64,000 nt of DNA from Paenibacillus amylolyticus (GCF_029689945.1 NZ_CP121451.1:4898001-4962000); one strand, 5' to 3'; shown: positions 9,274 through 18,042, counted from the stretch's first letter. The notes: a model not told the origin generated them from the letters alone. Program-made: numbers and translations.

Positions 9274-9359
9274 GTATCTGATGGAAAGAGTGTGGGGTAC
9301 AGCCCAATGGGTTTGAGGCATTCGGTCTTTCAGACGTTCGTACATTCAAATTTTCAGGC

Positions 9360-9552
9360 TAACGAATCTGAGACGTCTTATTTAACGTTTTGAAGCTCCA
9401 ACAGAAATCTAATGAACCTGAGCCACGTTATATGAGCATGAACAGCAGTTTACAGTGTTTTTATAGGCGAATCTAGGGAAATAGCGTGTCTGAAGTTCAT
9501 TACAATTTAGGAAGCGTACCTAAGGGCCGAATAAGATGTCTTGTGTTCGTTA
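9360..9552. repeat. Four-unit inverted repeat array (about 26-bp units, 50-bp spacing)
   Basis: Units of the form TAAYGAAYCTGAGACRYCTTAT occur twice in plus orientation (starting 9360 and 9410) and twice in minus orientation (ending 9502 and 9552). Both pairs are offset by exactly 50 bp, so unit 1 can pair with unit 4 and unit 2 with unit 3. The result is a palindrome of about 190 bp in a gene-free region between two convergent transcription units. No ORF is present. The flanking DNA 9274-9359 and 9553-9720 shows nothing I can name. Confidence 0.7.
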
Positions 9553-9720
9553 GATTAATTGTCTAGGTATTCGCCAAGCATCAGCAAGTTTGGAGCTCAA
9601 CACTTTTGAGACCCTTATATCCTCTGTCGTATAGCTTTCCTTAGTTTGGGCTAAGGCTTGAGCTTGCAACTACACGCTAAGATTCATCCCGATCTTTGAT
9701 TGCTTATCACAACGGTCACA

Positions 9721-10431
9721 TTACCAAGGGTACACACCATTTTCATCTAGGAATTCTCCGTTATGTCGTTTACCATCCGTCGCATAGCGCACGATAATTG
9801 CAGCGCCGGCTTCTTTTGATTTACCGCCTTCGGCATTGCCGTTAAGATCCGTTGACGTGAATCCCGGTGTTACCGCAAAGACTTGGGCCCTGCTGTTTCT
9901 GACTTCATAAGCCATCGAAAGTGTCATGGCACTGTTGGCCGTTTTGGATGAGTTATAGTCGAAGGCATTTAAAGTAAATTCCGCATTTTGCATATGGTCC
10001 AGAGAAGCCATGTCGGTCGATACATTAATGATTGTGCCTTCATTATCTTTGATTAACGGAAACAATCGCTGATTCAAACGGAAAGTGCCGAAAAAGTTCA
10101 CTTCGAAGGCGTTCCGCAGGGCTTCCTCTTTTGTATCCGTGAAGGATTGAGAAAAAGCACCCGGCATACCCGCGTTGTTAATCAAAAGGTTTATTGTGGG
10201 ATGAGTCTTATGAATGGTATCTGCTGCCTGCTCAATGCTCTTTAAGTCACACATGTCGATTTGTACAAATTCTACATCTAACCCCCTGGAAGTTAACTCG
10301 GAAACAGCCGCTTTCCCCCGTTCGAGACTGCGTGCACCAAGGATAACTTTCCAGCCTGCTTCACCTAACTGTTTGACGATTTCATATCCAATTCCTTTAT
10401 TGGCTCCGGTGACAAAGACAGTCTTTTTCAT
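9721..10431 (-). CDS. Short-chain dehydrogenase/reductase
   Basis: A classical SDR of about 236 aa. The NAD(P)-binding motif 'VFVTGANKGIGYEIVKQL' opens the protein, 'LLINNAGMPG' follows, and the catalytic Ser/Tyr/Lys region is 'INVSTDMASLDH...FDYNSSKTANSAMTLSMA'. The preference for the ATG at 10431 rests on AGAAGGATTATT upstream and on the N-terminus, which then begins right before the first strand. The substrate is unknown; related proteins are carbonyl or aldehyde reductases. It is transcribed divergently from a MerR-type regulator whose apparent operator sits in its promoter, so induction by a small reactive or redox compound is a reasonable inference. Confidence 0.85.
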   Translation of the reverse strand: MKKTVFVTGANKGIGYEIVKQLGEAGWKVILGARSLERGKAAVSELTSRGLDVEFVQIDMCDLKSIEQAADTIHKTHPTINLLINNAGMPGAFSQSFTDTKEEALRNAFEVNFFGTFRLNQRLFPLIKDNEGTIINVSTDMASLDHMQNAEFTLNAFDYNSSKTANSAMTLSMAYEVRNSRAQVFAVTPGFTSTDLNGNAEGGKSKEAGAAIIVRYATDGKRHNGEFLDENGVYPW

Positions 10432-10472
10432 AATAATCCTTCTTTCCCTGATTGATATATTTAACAATGTAT

Positions 10473-10503
10473 AAGTTACTATGCTACACTTAGTGTAGGT
10501 CAA
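10473..10503 (-). promoter_or_regulatory. MerR-type promoter with 19-bp spacer and central dyad
   Basis: On the minus strand, a -35 TTGACC (10503-10498) and a -10 TAACTT (10478-10473) are 19 bp apart. The dyad CTACACTAAGTGTAG (10484-10498) fills the spacer. An over-long spacer with a central palindrome is the hallmark of promoters activated by MerR-family proteins. It drives the SDR gene. Confidence 0.75.
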
Positions 10504-10529
10504 ATCTTTTTTTATAAAAGGAGATTAAC

Positions 10530-10888
10530 ATGTTAACCATTGGAGAAGTAGCGAAAAAAGTCGAGGTTTCAATCGGAGCGATCCGCTTTTACGAAAGAAA
10601 AGGACTGCTGAAACCTGCTGTACGAAGTGAACAGAATAACCGTCTTTATTCGGAGGATGATCTGAACTGGCTGGTCTTTATCAAATGTCTTCGTGAAACG
10701 GGCATGAGTGTGGAGGATATCAAAAAGTATTATGATCAGGTTAATGAAGGTACCTCTACTCTGAAGGAAAGAACCAAGCTGATTGAAGATCAGAAGCAAA
10801 AGTTGCTGAATGATATTGAGGAGAAAAAGCGCAGCTTGTTCACTTGGATAACAAATTGGAGCGCTATTATCGCGGAGAAAATTATTAA
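10530..10888 (+). CDS. MerR-family transcriptional regulator (C-terminus frameshifted)
   Basis: The N-terminal winged helix 'MLTIGEVAKKVEVSIGAIRFYERKGLLKPAVRSE' and 'RLYSEDDLNWLVFIKCLRETGMSVEDIKKY' are typical of the AdhR/redox-type MerR branch, followed by a coiled coil (about 75-105). As written, the frame runs to 10949 with an odd tail. Shifting by one base at about 10837-10841 instead gives 'HLDNKLERYYRGENY' and a stop at 10886-10888, the ending expected for the family, so I take that as the true end (about 119 aa). The start is the ATG at 10530 with AAAGGAGATTAAC upstream. The divergent SDR gene carries its apparent operator. No metal-binding cysteine pair is visible, so it is not a classical mercury or copper sensor. 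Confidence 0.82.
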
Positions 10889-11046
10889 GATAGTTCTGTG
10901 TACAGATGAAAAAACAGAAAAAATCAGGCAGTCAGTAATCGCTGTCTAACCTGATCCGAGATATTGATGTTATAGCGATTTCTAATGGGACGATGTTCTA
11001 GCCCTGATATGATTACGTCAAAACATTCGTCTGGAGACAAATGCAA

Positions 11047-11628
11047 TCAAATATGACCTTGGCTCTTACATAGTTGGTAATGGTTATATAATTCATTTTC
11101 AATCTCGATTAACGTTAACGGTTCAAAATCACATTTCTGTATGACCTTGTTGGATGCTTGATTGGTAGTCAAAGCGATGGCATTTAATATTTCCACGTTG
11201 GTATGTTCAAACAAATACTCCGTCATTCCTTTTAGTGCCTGCGTTGTATAACCACGGTTCCTGAAATCTTTCGATATCCCGTACATAATCTCCCGATTGG
11301 GTGCTGGCAATTCGTCCTTGATCCCTGAGCAGCACCATCCGATGAACTCATCATTTTCTTTGAGTACGATAACCATACGTAAGTATAAATCTCCGATATC
11401 CCCTCCCGCCATCACAGCTTGTTTAAAACGCTGATTCTCAGGGATTTCATATTCGGCGAGCCACAGGGCCCTCTCTTCAATTAAAGCGTTCCATCCGGGC
11501 AGGAATTCATACACCTCGGGTTGCCATGTGATTTCTTGCAGTTTCTCCAAATCCTCGAGTCGATACTCGCGCAAATAAATATCCTTGCAGTCGATGATTA
11601 ATTCATCGGTTTGTATGGGTTGGTTCAT
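11047..11628 (-). CDS. GNAT-family N-acetyltransferase (RimJ/RimL-like)
   Basis: A 193-residue GNAT protein. 'TDELIIDCKDIYLREYRLEDLEKLQEI' is the usual N-terminal strand, 'FIGWCCSGI' is the central strand, and 'EIMYGISKDFRNRGYTTQALKGMTEYLF' contains the acetyl-CoA loop (R-N-R-G-Y). The later 'LTTNQASNKVIQKCDFEPL' matches the asparagine/aspartate segment seen in RimJ/RimL-like enzymes. The start is the ATG at 11628, eight codons into the open frame, because AGGAGGAACT lies just upstream. It is followed on the same strand by nothing close, and lies 45 bp downstream of a second GNAT gene, probably in one transcript. The acceptor substrate is unknown. Confidence 0.8.
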   Translation of the reverse strand: MNQPIQTDELIIDCKDIYLREYRLEDLEKLQEITWQPEVYEFLPGWNALIEERALWLAEYEIPENQRFKQAVMAGGDIGDLYLRMVIVLKENDEFIGWCCSGIKDELPAPNREIMYGISKDFRNRGYTTQALKGMTEYLFEHTNVEILNAIALTTNQASNKVIQKCDFEPLTLIEIENELYNHYQLCKSQGHI

Positions 11629-11672
11629 AGTTCCTCCTACTACACACTTCATTTCAGCTTATGGGGTTTACT

Positions 11673-12248
11673 TTAAACAAGCCCCTCTTTAACCATAAAC
11701 TCGTCTTTGGTTAATCCAAAGAGAATCAGATCCTGGTATTTTCCATCGGTATAGATCACCTGGCGACGCACACCTTCCTGCACACATCCAAGTTTTCTCA
11801 TCATGGCTGCGGAAGGTTCATTCCCTTGAAGTACATAATCATTAAATTTGTTGAGCCTGCGCTCGAAGAAGGCATAGTTCAGCAAGATTCGAACGGCTCT
11901 GGTTCCATATCCTTTACCCCGATGATCCCTGTCAATCTGAATTCCAATGCTAAAGGTACCGTTCCTCTCATCAATGCTGTTTAGATTCACAGCTCCGACA
12001 TTCTCACCATCCATATTTACAATGGTAAACATGATTCGTCCTTTGGCTAATGAAAAATCAGAGAAGTTTTCCGTGAAATTCTTAGCCTCAACATGAGTTG
12101 GCGGTAACTCTACTGCGCACTCCAATAACCGACGGGCAGGTGTATCAAAGCGGTTATAATAATGATCTTCCCAGTCTTCCTCACGCAAAGCGCGTAATCT
12201 GACCTTGTCATCCTGCCAAAAATATTGACTATAATCGATCTCTCTCAT
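11673..12248 (-). CDS. GNAT-family N-acetyltransferase
   Basis: A 191-residue acetyltransferase. 'DDKVRLRALREEDWEDHYYNRFD' begins the fold, 'GENVGAVNLNSIDERNGTFSIGIQIDRDHRGKGYGTRAVRILLNYAF' contains the acetyl-CoA-binding R-G-K-G-Y-G loop (about residues 110-125), and 'NDYVLQGNEPSAAMMRKLGCVQEGVRRQVIYTDGKYQDLILFGL' is the typical RimJ/RimL ending. The start is the ATG at 12248 with GGAGGATTCGGAA upstream. It lies directly upstream of, and co-oriented with, the second GNAT gene; the two are not close copies. The substrate could be a protein N-terminus, a small amine or an antibiotic. Confidence 0.83.
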   Translation of the reverse strand: MREIDYSQYFWQDDKVRLRALREEDWEDHYYNRFDTPARRLLECAVELPPTHVEAKNFTENFSDFSLAKGRIMFTIVNMDGENVGAVNLNSIDERNGTFSIGIQIDRDHRGKGYGTRAVRILLNYAFFERRLNKFNDYVLQGNEPSAAMMRKLGCVQEGVRRQVIYTDGKYQDLILFGLTKDEFMVKEGLV

Positions 12249-12349
12249 TTCCGAATCCTCCGCTTAATCAACCAAATTTTTACTCCGAGCTACAAATATA
12301 ATAACCCATAATGTGGAATTGAAGGAGATTTGTTTTCAATAAACACACC

Positions 12350-12390
12350 GAAAATAACCCCGGACAGGACCAAGCCAGTTCGGGGGTTAC
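12350..12390 (-). terminator. Intrinsic terminator
   Basis: AACCCCCGAAC pairs with GTCCGGGGTT across a loop of about 12 nt, followed on the minus strand by TATTTT. It ends the transcript of the small acidic protein gene at 12417. Confidence 0.7.
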
Positions 12391-12416
12391 GCTCTATTTT
12401 ATATATTCATATCTCA

Positions 12417-12716
12417 TTACGATTCTTCCGGGTATTGAGGCTTGGACACATTATCCGGTACCGTTTCGTCAAAAACATCCTGACCCGGATAATCCCGTAT
12501 TTCTCCTTCATGAAGCTCATGATTTTCATAATCGAAACGATGTGCAGATCTCTGATCCACCCGCCACGGAGAACTTTTCCCGAGAGACTCGGATAACAAT
12601 GATGAACCGTAAGGACCCTCCGGGAATTCTTCGAGTGTGATATCGTTTCGCTGCGACTCCACCGTAGACACATCGGTATATTCTTGCCGTTCTTCACGCA
12701 AAAACTTATCTTTCAT
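12417..12716 (-). CDS. Small acidic hypothetical protein
   Basis: A 99-residue hydrophilic protein rich in Glu, Asp, Ser and Arg, without a signal peptide, membrane helix or recognisable domain. It starts 'MKDKFLREERQEYTDVST' at the ATG at 12716, chosen over an ATG 14 codons earlier because AGGAGGGACGAACG precedes it. The composition suggests a largely disordered protein. It stands alone between two oppositely organised units and has its own terminator at 12350, which together with the good ribosome binding site supports it being real. No function is proposed. Confidence 0.6.
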   Translation of the reverse strand: MKDKFLREERQEYTDVSTVESQRNDITLEEFPEGPYGSSLLSESLGKSSPWRVDQRSAHRFDYENHELHEGEIRDYPGQDVFDETVPDNVSKPQYPEES

Positions 12717-12793
12717 CGTTCGTCCCTCCTGATCCGCTTCCAGATGATCCACGCACACTTATTGTGAGCAAGACCAACCGTACTTATGCATGA

Positions 12794-14532
12794 TCATTCG
12801 CGAATCCATATTAATAGTACAAAACCAATGAGGCCAACCATGCTAATCCAGGTATCACGCTTGGACCATACCAATAACGAAGAGCGTGCTCCTAGCAAAG
12901 AGTGCTCTCTAACTTTACGCATTTCCATCGCAATGGTCATATCCTCTGCACGTTGGAACAGTGCCATTAACAAGGGAATCACCATCGGACCCAAGTCGCG
13001 AATTCGAACGGTATTTGGCCTTAAAGCTACCTTGCCGCGTGCCCGTACAATCAGCGAGAACCGTTGCCATTCACTCCAGATCATCGGAATAAACCGAAAG
13101 ATTAACGATACCGCCAGGGCAAACGAAGCTACGGGCAGCCTAATTTTTTTACCAATACCGAGTACCCAGTTCAGCCCTTCTACCATTCGCCCATAAGGCG
13201 TCGTCAGTGAAAACCAAAGACTTGCCAACGTGACAATAAACAAACGATACACGTTCAGCAAAGTGCCCTCTGCCTGCATCAGGGAGAAGCCAAAGTGCAG
13301 ACCTCCTCCCTCTGTTGAAAGGGTTGTCCCGGATAGCGCCGTTGATATGATGAAAAAGAATAACAGTGGCTTCAATAACTTCATGCATCCAGCCAAAGTC
13401 TGACGCGGTAGCACAGCAAGTGCTGCCACTACTGGCACCAGTGTTAACGTCAATCCCAACCAGCGCTGTTGAAGCATCGCTGCGGTGACCAGTAAAATAT
13501 ACAAAATCCATTTCAGACGCGGGTCCATGACACCATATCGTCCGCCTGATTGAGTCAATGTGTTTGGAAGAAGCTTCGCCTTCTCCCCTTCTAAATTCTC
13601 GATCCCATTGTCGCTCTCTGCCACCCTAATTACCGCTCCAGATGCCTCTTTTGATTTGTTCTGAACGCCCACCTCAACTAGCGTAGACTGAACAATACTT
13701 TCCGAAATCTCCTCTGGCGTCATCCCGGTAAATGGCAAATCAAGACCCGCGGACCTCATCTCCTGTGCTAATCGCATTGAAGGGGGCAGTCCGATCCCTG
13801 TCTGCTCCAACAACTCAGGCCTCTCATGTAGTTCTCTCGGAGTCAGATCGGCGATTAGTCGACCTTCCTGCAATAACAATACCCGATCCGCACAAGGCAA
13901 AAATGTATCCAGATCATGGGTTGCTACAACGACCCCACCATCTGCCTGACGATGTTGCTCCAATACATCCAGCAGCATCCCGACACTTTGCGCTTCCAAC
14001 CCGGCGCTTGGCTCATCCAGCAGCAGCCAGTGTGGATTAGTCGCAATGCCAAGAGCAAGACCCAGTCTGCGCTTCTCTCCCCACTGAGGGCAAATGGCGA
14101 CCTGTCTAGATGAAAACGGCGTTCACCGTCAGAGGATACAGGCGGGTCCCATTGGTTCAGTGCATTTGTGATCTGCTCTCGTTGCTGGTTCTCTGTAAGT
14201 CGATATGGACGCAGAGAATATGCGAATTCACGCTGAATATTTCGGGCAAACAGTTGTTGTTCCGGGAATTGAAACACCAGCCCCATCTGCAATAAAATGG
14301 ACTGCGGCACCTTTCCTTCTTGCCAGAAAGGCATGCCATCTATCGTAACACTTCCTGCATCGGGAGGTCTCAGACCCGCCAGCGTCTGAAGTAAAGTCGT
14401 TTTTCCCGAACCCGTACAGCCCAGCAGTAAAGTAATTTCCCCACTCTTCAAATGAATATTTATATCTTCAAGCAGTGCTCGTCTGCTCAATTCCGATGCT
14501 TCTATTCGTATATTGGTTAATTCGATCTCCAA
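12794..14532 (-). CDS. ECF transporter: EcfA2-type ATPase fused in frame to EcfT-type membrane protein (one frameshift)
   Basis: The first part is an ABC ATPase: 'LLLGCTGSGKTTLLQTLAGLRPP' (Walker A, about residue 38), 'GLVFQFPEQQLFARNI' (Q-loop), then after a lost G in the CCCC/GGGG run at 14079-14082 the next frame reads 'SGGEKRRLGLAL' (signature), 'WLLLDEPSAGLE' (Walker B) and 'VATHDLD' (H-loop). With no stop codon, a linker of about 60 residues follows, then 'MDPRLKWILYILLVTAAMLQ' and a CbiQ/EcfT-like protein of about 245 aa with five hydrophobic helices and the coupling motif 'IVRARGKVALRP'. The internal ATG at 13528 has only a weak ribosome binding site, so fusion seems genuine, although an error could hide a stop. 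It partners ecfA1 and the divergent bioY. Confidence 0.75.
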
Positions 14533-15370
14533 CGTGCGACCTCCTTAGCCAGTTGCTCGGACCGCAGTGGCATGGCTTCTGGCCTCATGCCTTTGTGCTT
14601 GAGCAATAGCGCAGTCTTTACAGTGAACGGAGGGTCCAACCCTAACCGTTCACAGGGAGATAGCCGCTCATTTATCAGCATAGTCTTCTCATTCGTCTCT
14701 GTCTCATAGAAGAAGGATTCGGGCTGCCCGTCGTACACACAAAGCCCTCGGTCAATAGCAATAATTCGATCACACAAGGTCGCTTCTTCCAGATGATGCG
14801 TTATCCAGATTACGGTTGTACCTCGCCGGGTGATTTTCTGAACGATGGCCTCGATGCGGTCTCTTGCTCCGGGATCAAGCATGGCTGTTGGCTCATCCAG
14901 AATCAGTATGTCCGGTTTGGCTGCGAGTGCGACGGCGATGTTAAGCAGTTGTTTCTGTCCACCTGATAACTGTGAGATGGCCATATCCGGGGATATTGAA
15001 GTCCTACGGTATGTAATGCGTCCTGCCTGTGCTCCAATTGTTCTTCTACAGTATTCATTAATTGTGACAATGCATAATGAAATTCCTCTTCAATCGTGTC
15101 CCCCAATACCTGTGCATCCGGTTGCTGCAATACACCCCGAACAGTAAGTTCATCTGAGATATGCCGCACCCCTCCCGATAGTGGAATGAATCCGATGAGT
15201 AGTCCGGCAAGCGTGCTTTTCCCACTGCCATTTGCCCCTACAATACTAATCCATTCTCCTTGATGCACCGTAAGTGAGACACCATCCAGCGCTTTCCTCA
15301 CTTGACCATCTTCCGAAGCATAATGCACTCGGACATCTTCTAAAGTAATGTTGGGCAGGTTGCCTTGCAT
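14517..15370 (-). CDS. ecfA1: ECF transporter ATPase EcfA1/BioM-type (one frameshift)
   Basis: Two frames combine into one CbiO-type ATPase of about 284 aa. The first carries 'ISIVGANGSGKSTLAGLLIGF' (Walker A) and 'GVLQQPDAQVLGDTIEEEF' (Q-loop). The second carries 'MAISQLSGGQKQLLNIAVAL' (signature), 'ILILDEPTAMLDPGARD' (Walker B) and 'VIWITHHLEEA' (H-loop). The break is at about 14987-14992, where the minus-strand CCCCGGAT lacks one G. The start is the ATG at 15370. Its end overlaps the beginning of the A2/T gene by 16 bp, so the ATPase pair is translationally coupled. Together with bioY this gives a complete ECF importer. Confidence 0.85.
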
Positions 15371-15419
15371 CGTAAATTAGTCCTTTCCCTTTCTATATCT
15401 ATGTGCTAAGATTCTAATC

Positions 15420-15447
15420 GTCAACCGCATTTATAAACTTGGTTAAC
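15420..15447 (+). promoter_or_regulatory. Predicted BirA operator of bioY
   Basis: GTCAACC, 14 bp, GGTTAAC: an inverted repeat matching the Firmicute BirA box pattern (GTTAACC-N14-GGTTAAC) with one deviation. It lies 35 bp before the bioY start codon, in the shared intergenic region with ecfA1. Biotinyl-AMP-bound BirA would repress transcription here. Confidence 0.75.
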
Positions 15448-15482
15448 AATTATATTACCAAAATGGAGAGGATTGTTCAAAC

Positions 15483-16073
15483 ATGAAATTATCTTTGCGA
15501 GGCATTGTATTCAGTGCACTTATGGCTGCAATATTAGTACTTTTTGGTTACATAAGCATTCCTATTGGCTTCTCCCCTGTACCGATCACATTACAAACCC
15601 TGGCTGTTATGTTGGCTGGAGGGTTACTTGGCCCACTCTATGGGTTCCTAAGTGTCACAATGGTTGTTCTGCTTACTGCGCTTGGCTTCCCTTTACTGCA
15701 CGGGACAGGAGGACTTGCGGTGCTACTTGGACCTACCGGAGGATATGTGATGATGTGGCCAATCTCCGCATTATTAATTGGACTGCTGCTTGCACGAATC
15801 AACATCAAAGGTGTCACAGGATTTATACTCGCTTTTATCATATTTGAGGTATTTGGTTCACTGCTAGTCTATGTCTCAGGGGTTCCTTGGCTTGCATATG
15901 CTTACAAAATGGATCTGCCTGAGGCTATGATTCAAGGATTCTATCCTTACATTATTGGAGATCTGATCAAAGCTGTATTTGCCACAATTATCATCGCACC
16001 TGTGCGCATGGTATTCCCACCTCAACGCCTCACAGGTAACATGCATTCAACGGTTGTAAAAGCGGAATCTTAA
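15483..16073 (+). CDS. bioY: Biotin ECF transporter S component
   Basis: BioY is the membrane protein that captures biotin and docks on an EcfA/A'/T energising module. The 196-residue protein is almost wholly hydrophobic (six helices) with the family features 'GFSPVPITLQTLAVMLAGGLLGPLYGFLSV' and 'LLGPTGGYVMMWPISALLIGLL'. The start is the ATG at 15483 with GGAGAGGA upstream. It is divergent from the EcfA1 and EcfA2-T genes and preceded by a BirA-type operator at 15420, which specifies biotin rather than another vitamin. A terminator follows at 16115. Confidence 0.93.
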   Translation: MKLSLRGIVFSALMAAILVLFGYISIPIGFSPVPITLQTLAVMLAGGLLGPLYGFLSVTMVVLLTALGFPLLHGTGGLAVLLGPTGGYVMMWPISALLIGLLLARINIKGVTGFILAFIIFEVFGSLLVYVSGVPWLAYAYKMDLPEAMIQGFYPYIIGDLIKAVFATIIIAPVRMVFPPQRLTGNMHSTVVKAES

Positions 16074-16114
16074 TAGAAGCTACATAAGGTATCCCATCTG
16101 CCTATCTTTGAAAA

Positions 16115-16152
16115 CGACAAAACCGCCAAAATCACTTTGGCGGTTTTCGTCA
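16115..16152 (+). terminator. Terminator after bioY
   Basis: Stem CGACAAAACCGCCAAA / TTTGGCGGTTTTCGTC-like with a 4-nt loop and a T-rich 3' arm. It sits 40 bp past the bioY stop. Confidence 0.8.
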
Positions 16153-16177
16153 CTTCTCATTCTATATAAATTTATAT

Positions 16178-16414
16178 TCTATATAAATTGAAATAAACAT
16201 TTACACGAAACGAAGAGGACAGAAAGAGCCTGAAGAAGCGAAGCGTTCGCCTACAAGCTTTCTGCAAGAAAGCTACATCGGAAGCATATGCTATCCCCGG
16301 ATTTACTCCTTTATAAAAGGAATCAAAATAATCTGGAGATAACAGCGATCGGAAGGTTGTTCTGTCATCGTAGTGTCCGGTGTAAATATTCTTTAGTTCA
16401 ACTTATATATTCAC
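16178..16414. repeat. MITE-like element, copy A (about 237 bp)
   Basis: Terminal inverted repeats: the left end CTATATAAATTGAAATAAAC...TTTACAC matches the complement of the right end, which on the minus strand reads ATATATAAGTTGAACTAAAG...TTTACAC. The core contains GATAACAGCGATCGGAAGG and AGAGGACAGAAAGAGCCTG, shared with copies B and C in opposite orientation. No ORF. The right end contains the stop codon of the ABC-F gene. Confidence 0.8.
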
Positions 16415-17871
16415 CTGAATCAATTGACGCCCCGTAATCCGAAATTGTTGATCCGCTGTATGTTCAATAAACCTCTGATCATGAGATACATACAGAATCG
16501 TTCCTTCATAAGCCCTGATAAAACGCTCCAACGCCTCCAATGCATGCATATCCAGAAAATTCGTCGGCTCATCCAGCAATAGAATGTTATATTGTCCAAG
16601 AAACAATTGACATAATTGAAGACGAATCGCTTCTCCGCCACTTAATGTCCCAACATTCTTGAGCAAGTCATTCCCTGTAAACTGCATTGCGTGCAACACA
16701 CTTCTCAGCTCTGATTCTTCATATTCCGAACGATTTTTCAGGAATTGTAATACCGTCTCTTTTTCGTGAAACGATAGCTCATTTGCTGAAAATAACCGAG
16801 CTTTGCTTTCGGTGACATCGTGATGTGATCTCCACCATGAAATATATGGTTAAGCAATGTGCTTTTGCCGCTACCATTGGCTCCGGTTATCGCTATCTTT
16901 TGTTTTAATGGAATTTGAAAACTTACATCCTGCAACAATATGTTTCCATCCACCACAAGCGTAAGGCGATCAACCATAATTGGGAATCGGTTGTGCAACT
17001 CCAATGTCTTCGGTTGACGAAAGAGGATGGGCCGTTCCTCTTGCACTGGTTCTACCTCGTGAAGCTGCTGCATCCGCTGTTCAATCGCTTTGGCTGCGCG
17101 GTATACCGCTTTTTGGCTGGTGCCTTTGGATTTTGTCTCAAACATACGATTTGCTTTTGCCTTGGTTTCTTTTTTGGACATGTTTCCGGCCTGCGCTATT
17201 TTCTCGGCTTTCTTCATCTTGTCCTGCGCAGCCAGTTCCAATCTTCTTTTTTCCTTTGAGAATTGTTCATGGGCCTGGTTTTGCTGTTCACGCTCCAGTC
17301 TTTTCTGTGCCTGATAATCGCTATAGTTGCCTGAATAGACGTGCACCTCTCCCTGATGAACTTCCCAGATCGTGGTCACCAGTTCATCCAGCACCGCACG
17401 ATCATGACTGATCAGCACAATGGCGCCATAATAATAACGCAACTCATCCAGTAAAAATGTAATGCCCCCTTGGTCCAAATGGGTTGTTGGTTCATCCAGC
17501 AATAAAACTTCTTGGTAATGAGTGAACATTTGAGCCAGTTTTAGACGGGTCTGTTCACCCCCACTCCACGTTTTATCGTGTTGAGGAATCGCTAATTTAC
17601 TGAGCAAAGCGCCATCAACTTCCAGAATTTCGTTAGGCTGGGGTGGTTCCACTTGTTCCAAATAACCAAACTCTGCGTACCGTTTTACCTTTCCAGCTGT
17701 TGGCTGGATCTGTCCAGCCATGAGTTTCAACAACGTACTTTTACCCTGACCATTACCACCTACTATACCGATGCGATCCAGTTGATGCACAGCCAGTCGT
17801 TCAATGTTCAATACTGCTTTATCCATATAGGTCATCTCAACCTGCTCTAATTCAAAACATATCTTTTCCAT
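16403..17871 (-). CDS. ARE-type ABC-F ribosomal protection protein (Msr/Vga/Lsa-like; one frameshift)
   Basis: Two ABC domains and no membrane segments. Domain 1: 'IGIVGGNGQGKSTLLKLMAG', 'TWSGGEQTRLKLAQM', 'VLLLDEPTTHLD' and 'VLISHDRAVLDEL'. A long charged linker (about 190-265) follows, then domain 2: 'IAITGANGSGKSTLLNHIF', 'LSGGEAIRLQLCQLF', 'LLLDEPTNFLD' and 'LYVSHDQRFIEH'. The frame is broken at about 16766-16773; one missing base restores 'FHEKETVLQFLKNRSEYEESELRSVLHAM'. Such proteins bind the ribosomal E site and displace drugs from the peptidyl transferase centre or tunnel (family knowledge). The start is the ATG at 17871 behind GGAGGTAGCGAAT. It ends soon after domain 2, its TAA lying inside MITE copy A. 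The leader carries two attenuators and an ErmDL-like peptide, which argues for an antibiotic resistance role. Confidence 0.87.
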
Positions 17872-17882
17872 ATTCGCTACCT

Positions 17883-17965
17883 CCGAAATAAGATTTATTT
17901 CGTATCGATAGCGAAGCACACTTCTATCGATACGAGCTTGTCATGCCAGCTCGTATCAATAGAAC
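17883..17965 (-). promoter_or_regulatory. Mutually exclusive hairpins upstream of the ABC-F gene (translational attenuator)
   Basis: On the minus strand, segment 1 (TATTGATACGAGCT) can pair with segment 2 (AGCTCGTATCGATA). Segment 2 can instead pair with segment 3 (CTATCGATACGA). A third stem, CGAAATAA-ATC-TTATTTCG, directly precedes GGAGG of the ABC-F ribosome binding site. Segment 1 overlaps the end of the MMTLLFY leader ORF, so ribosome stalling there would switch the pairing, as in ermC-type translational attenuation. Confidence 0.65.
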
Positions 17966-17979
17966 AGTAACGTCATCAT
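17956..17979 (-). CDS. Second leader peptide MMTLLFY
   Basis: A 7-codon ORF behind a strong AGGAGG (10-nt spacing) reads MMTLLFY and stops inside the first arm of the switching hairpins. It is too short to be a functional protein. Its position between the transcription attenuator and the ABC-F gene is that of a leader peptide. The start could also be the second ATG. Confidence 0.6.
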   Translation of the reverse strand: MMTLLFY

Positions 17980-18042
17980 AAGCGGTGTACCTCCTGTAGT
18001 CTTAACTAGACACCTAGCTAATCAGAATAGTGATGAGTAAAA

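Noticed and set aside
9274..9720. Hidden small gene between the kinase terminator and the SDR gene
   Set aside because: No frame longer than about 30 codons with a ribosome binding site; the sequence is instead occupied by inverted repeat units.
16178..16414. Rho-independent terminator or single sRNA gene
   Set aside because: The same sequence with the same ends recurs at 30.9 and 32.3 kb, so it is a dispersed element and not a local terminator.
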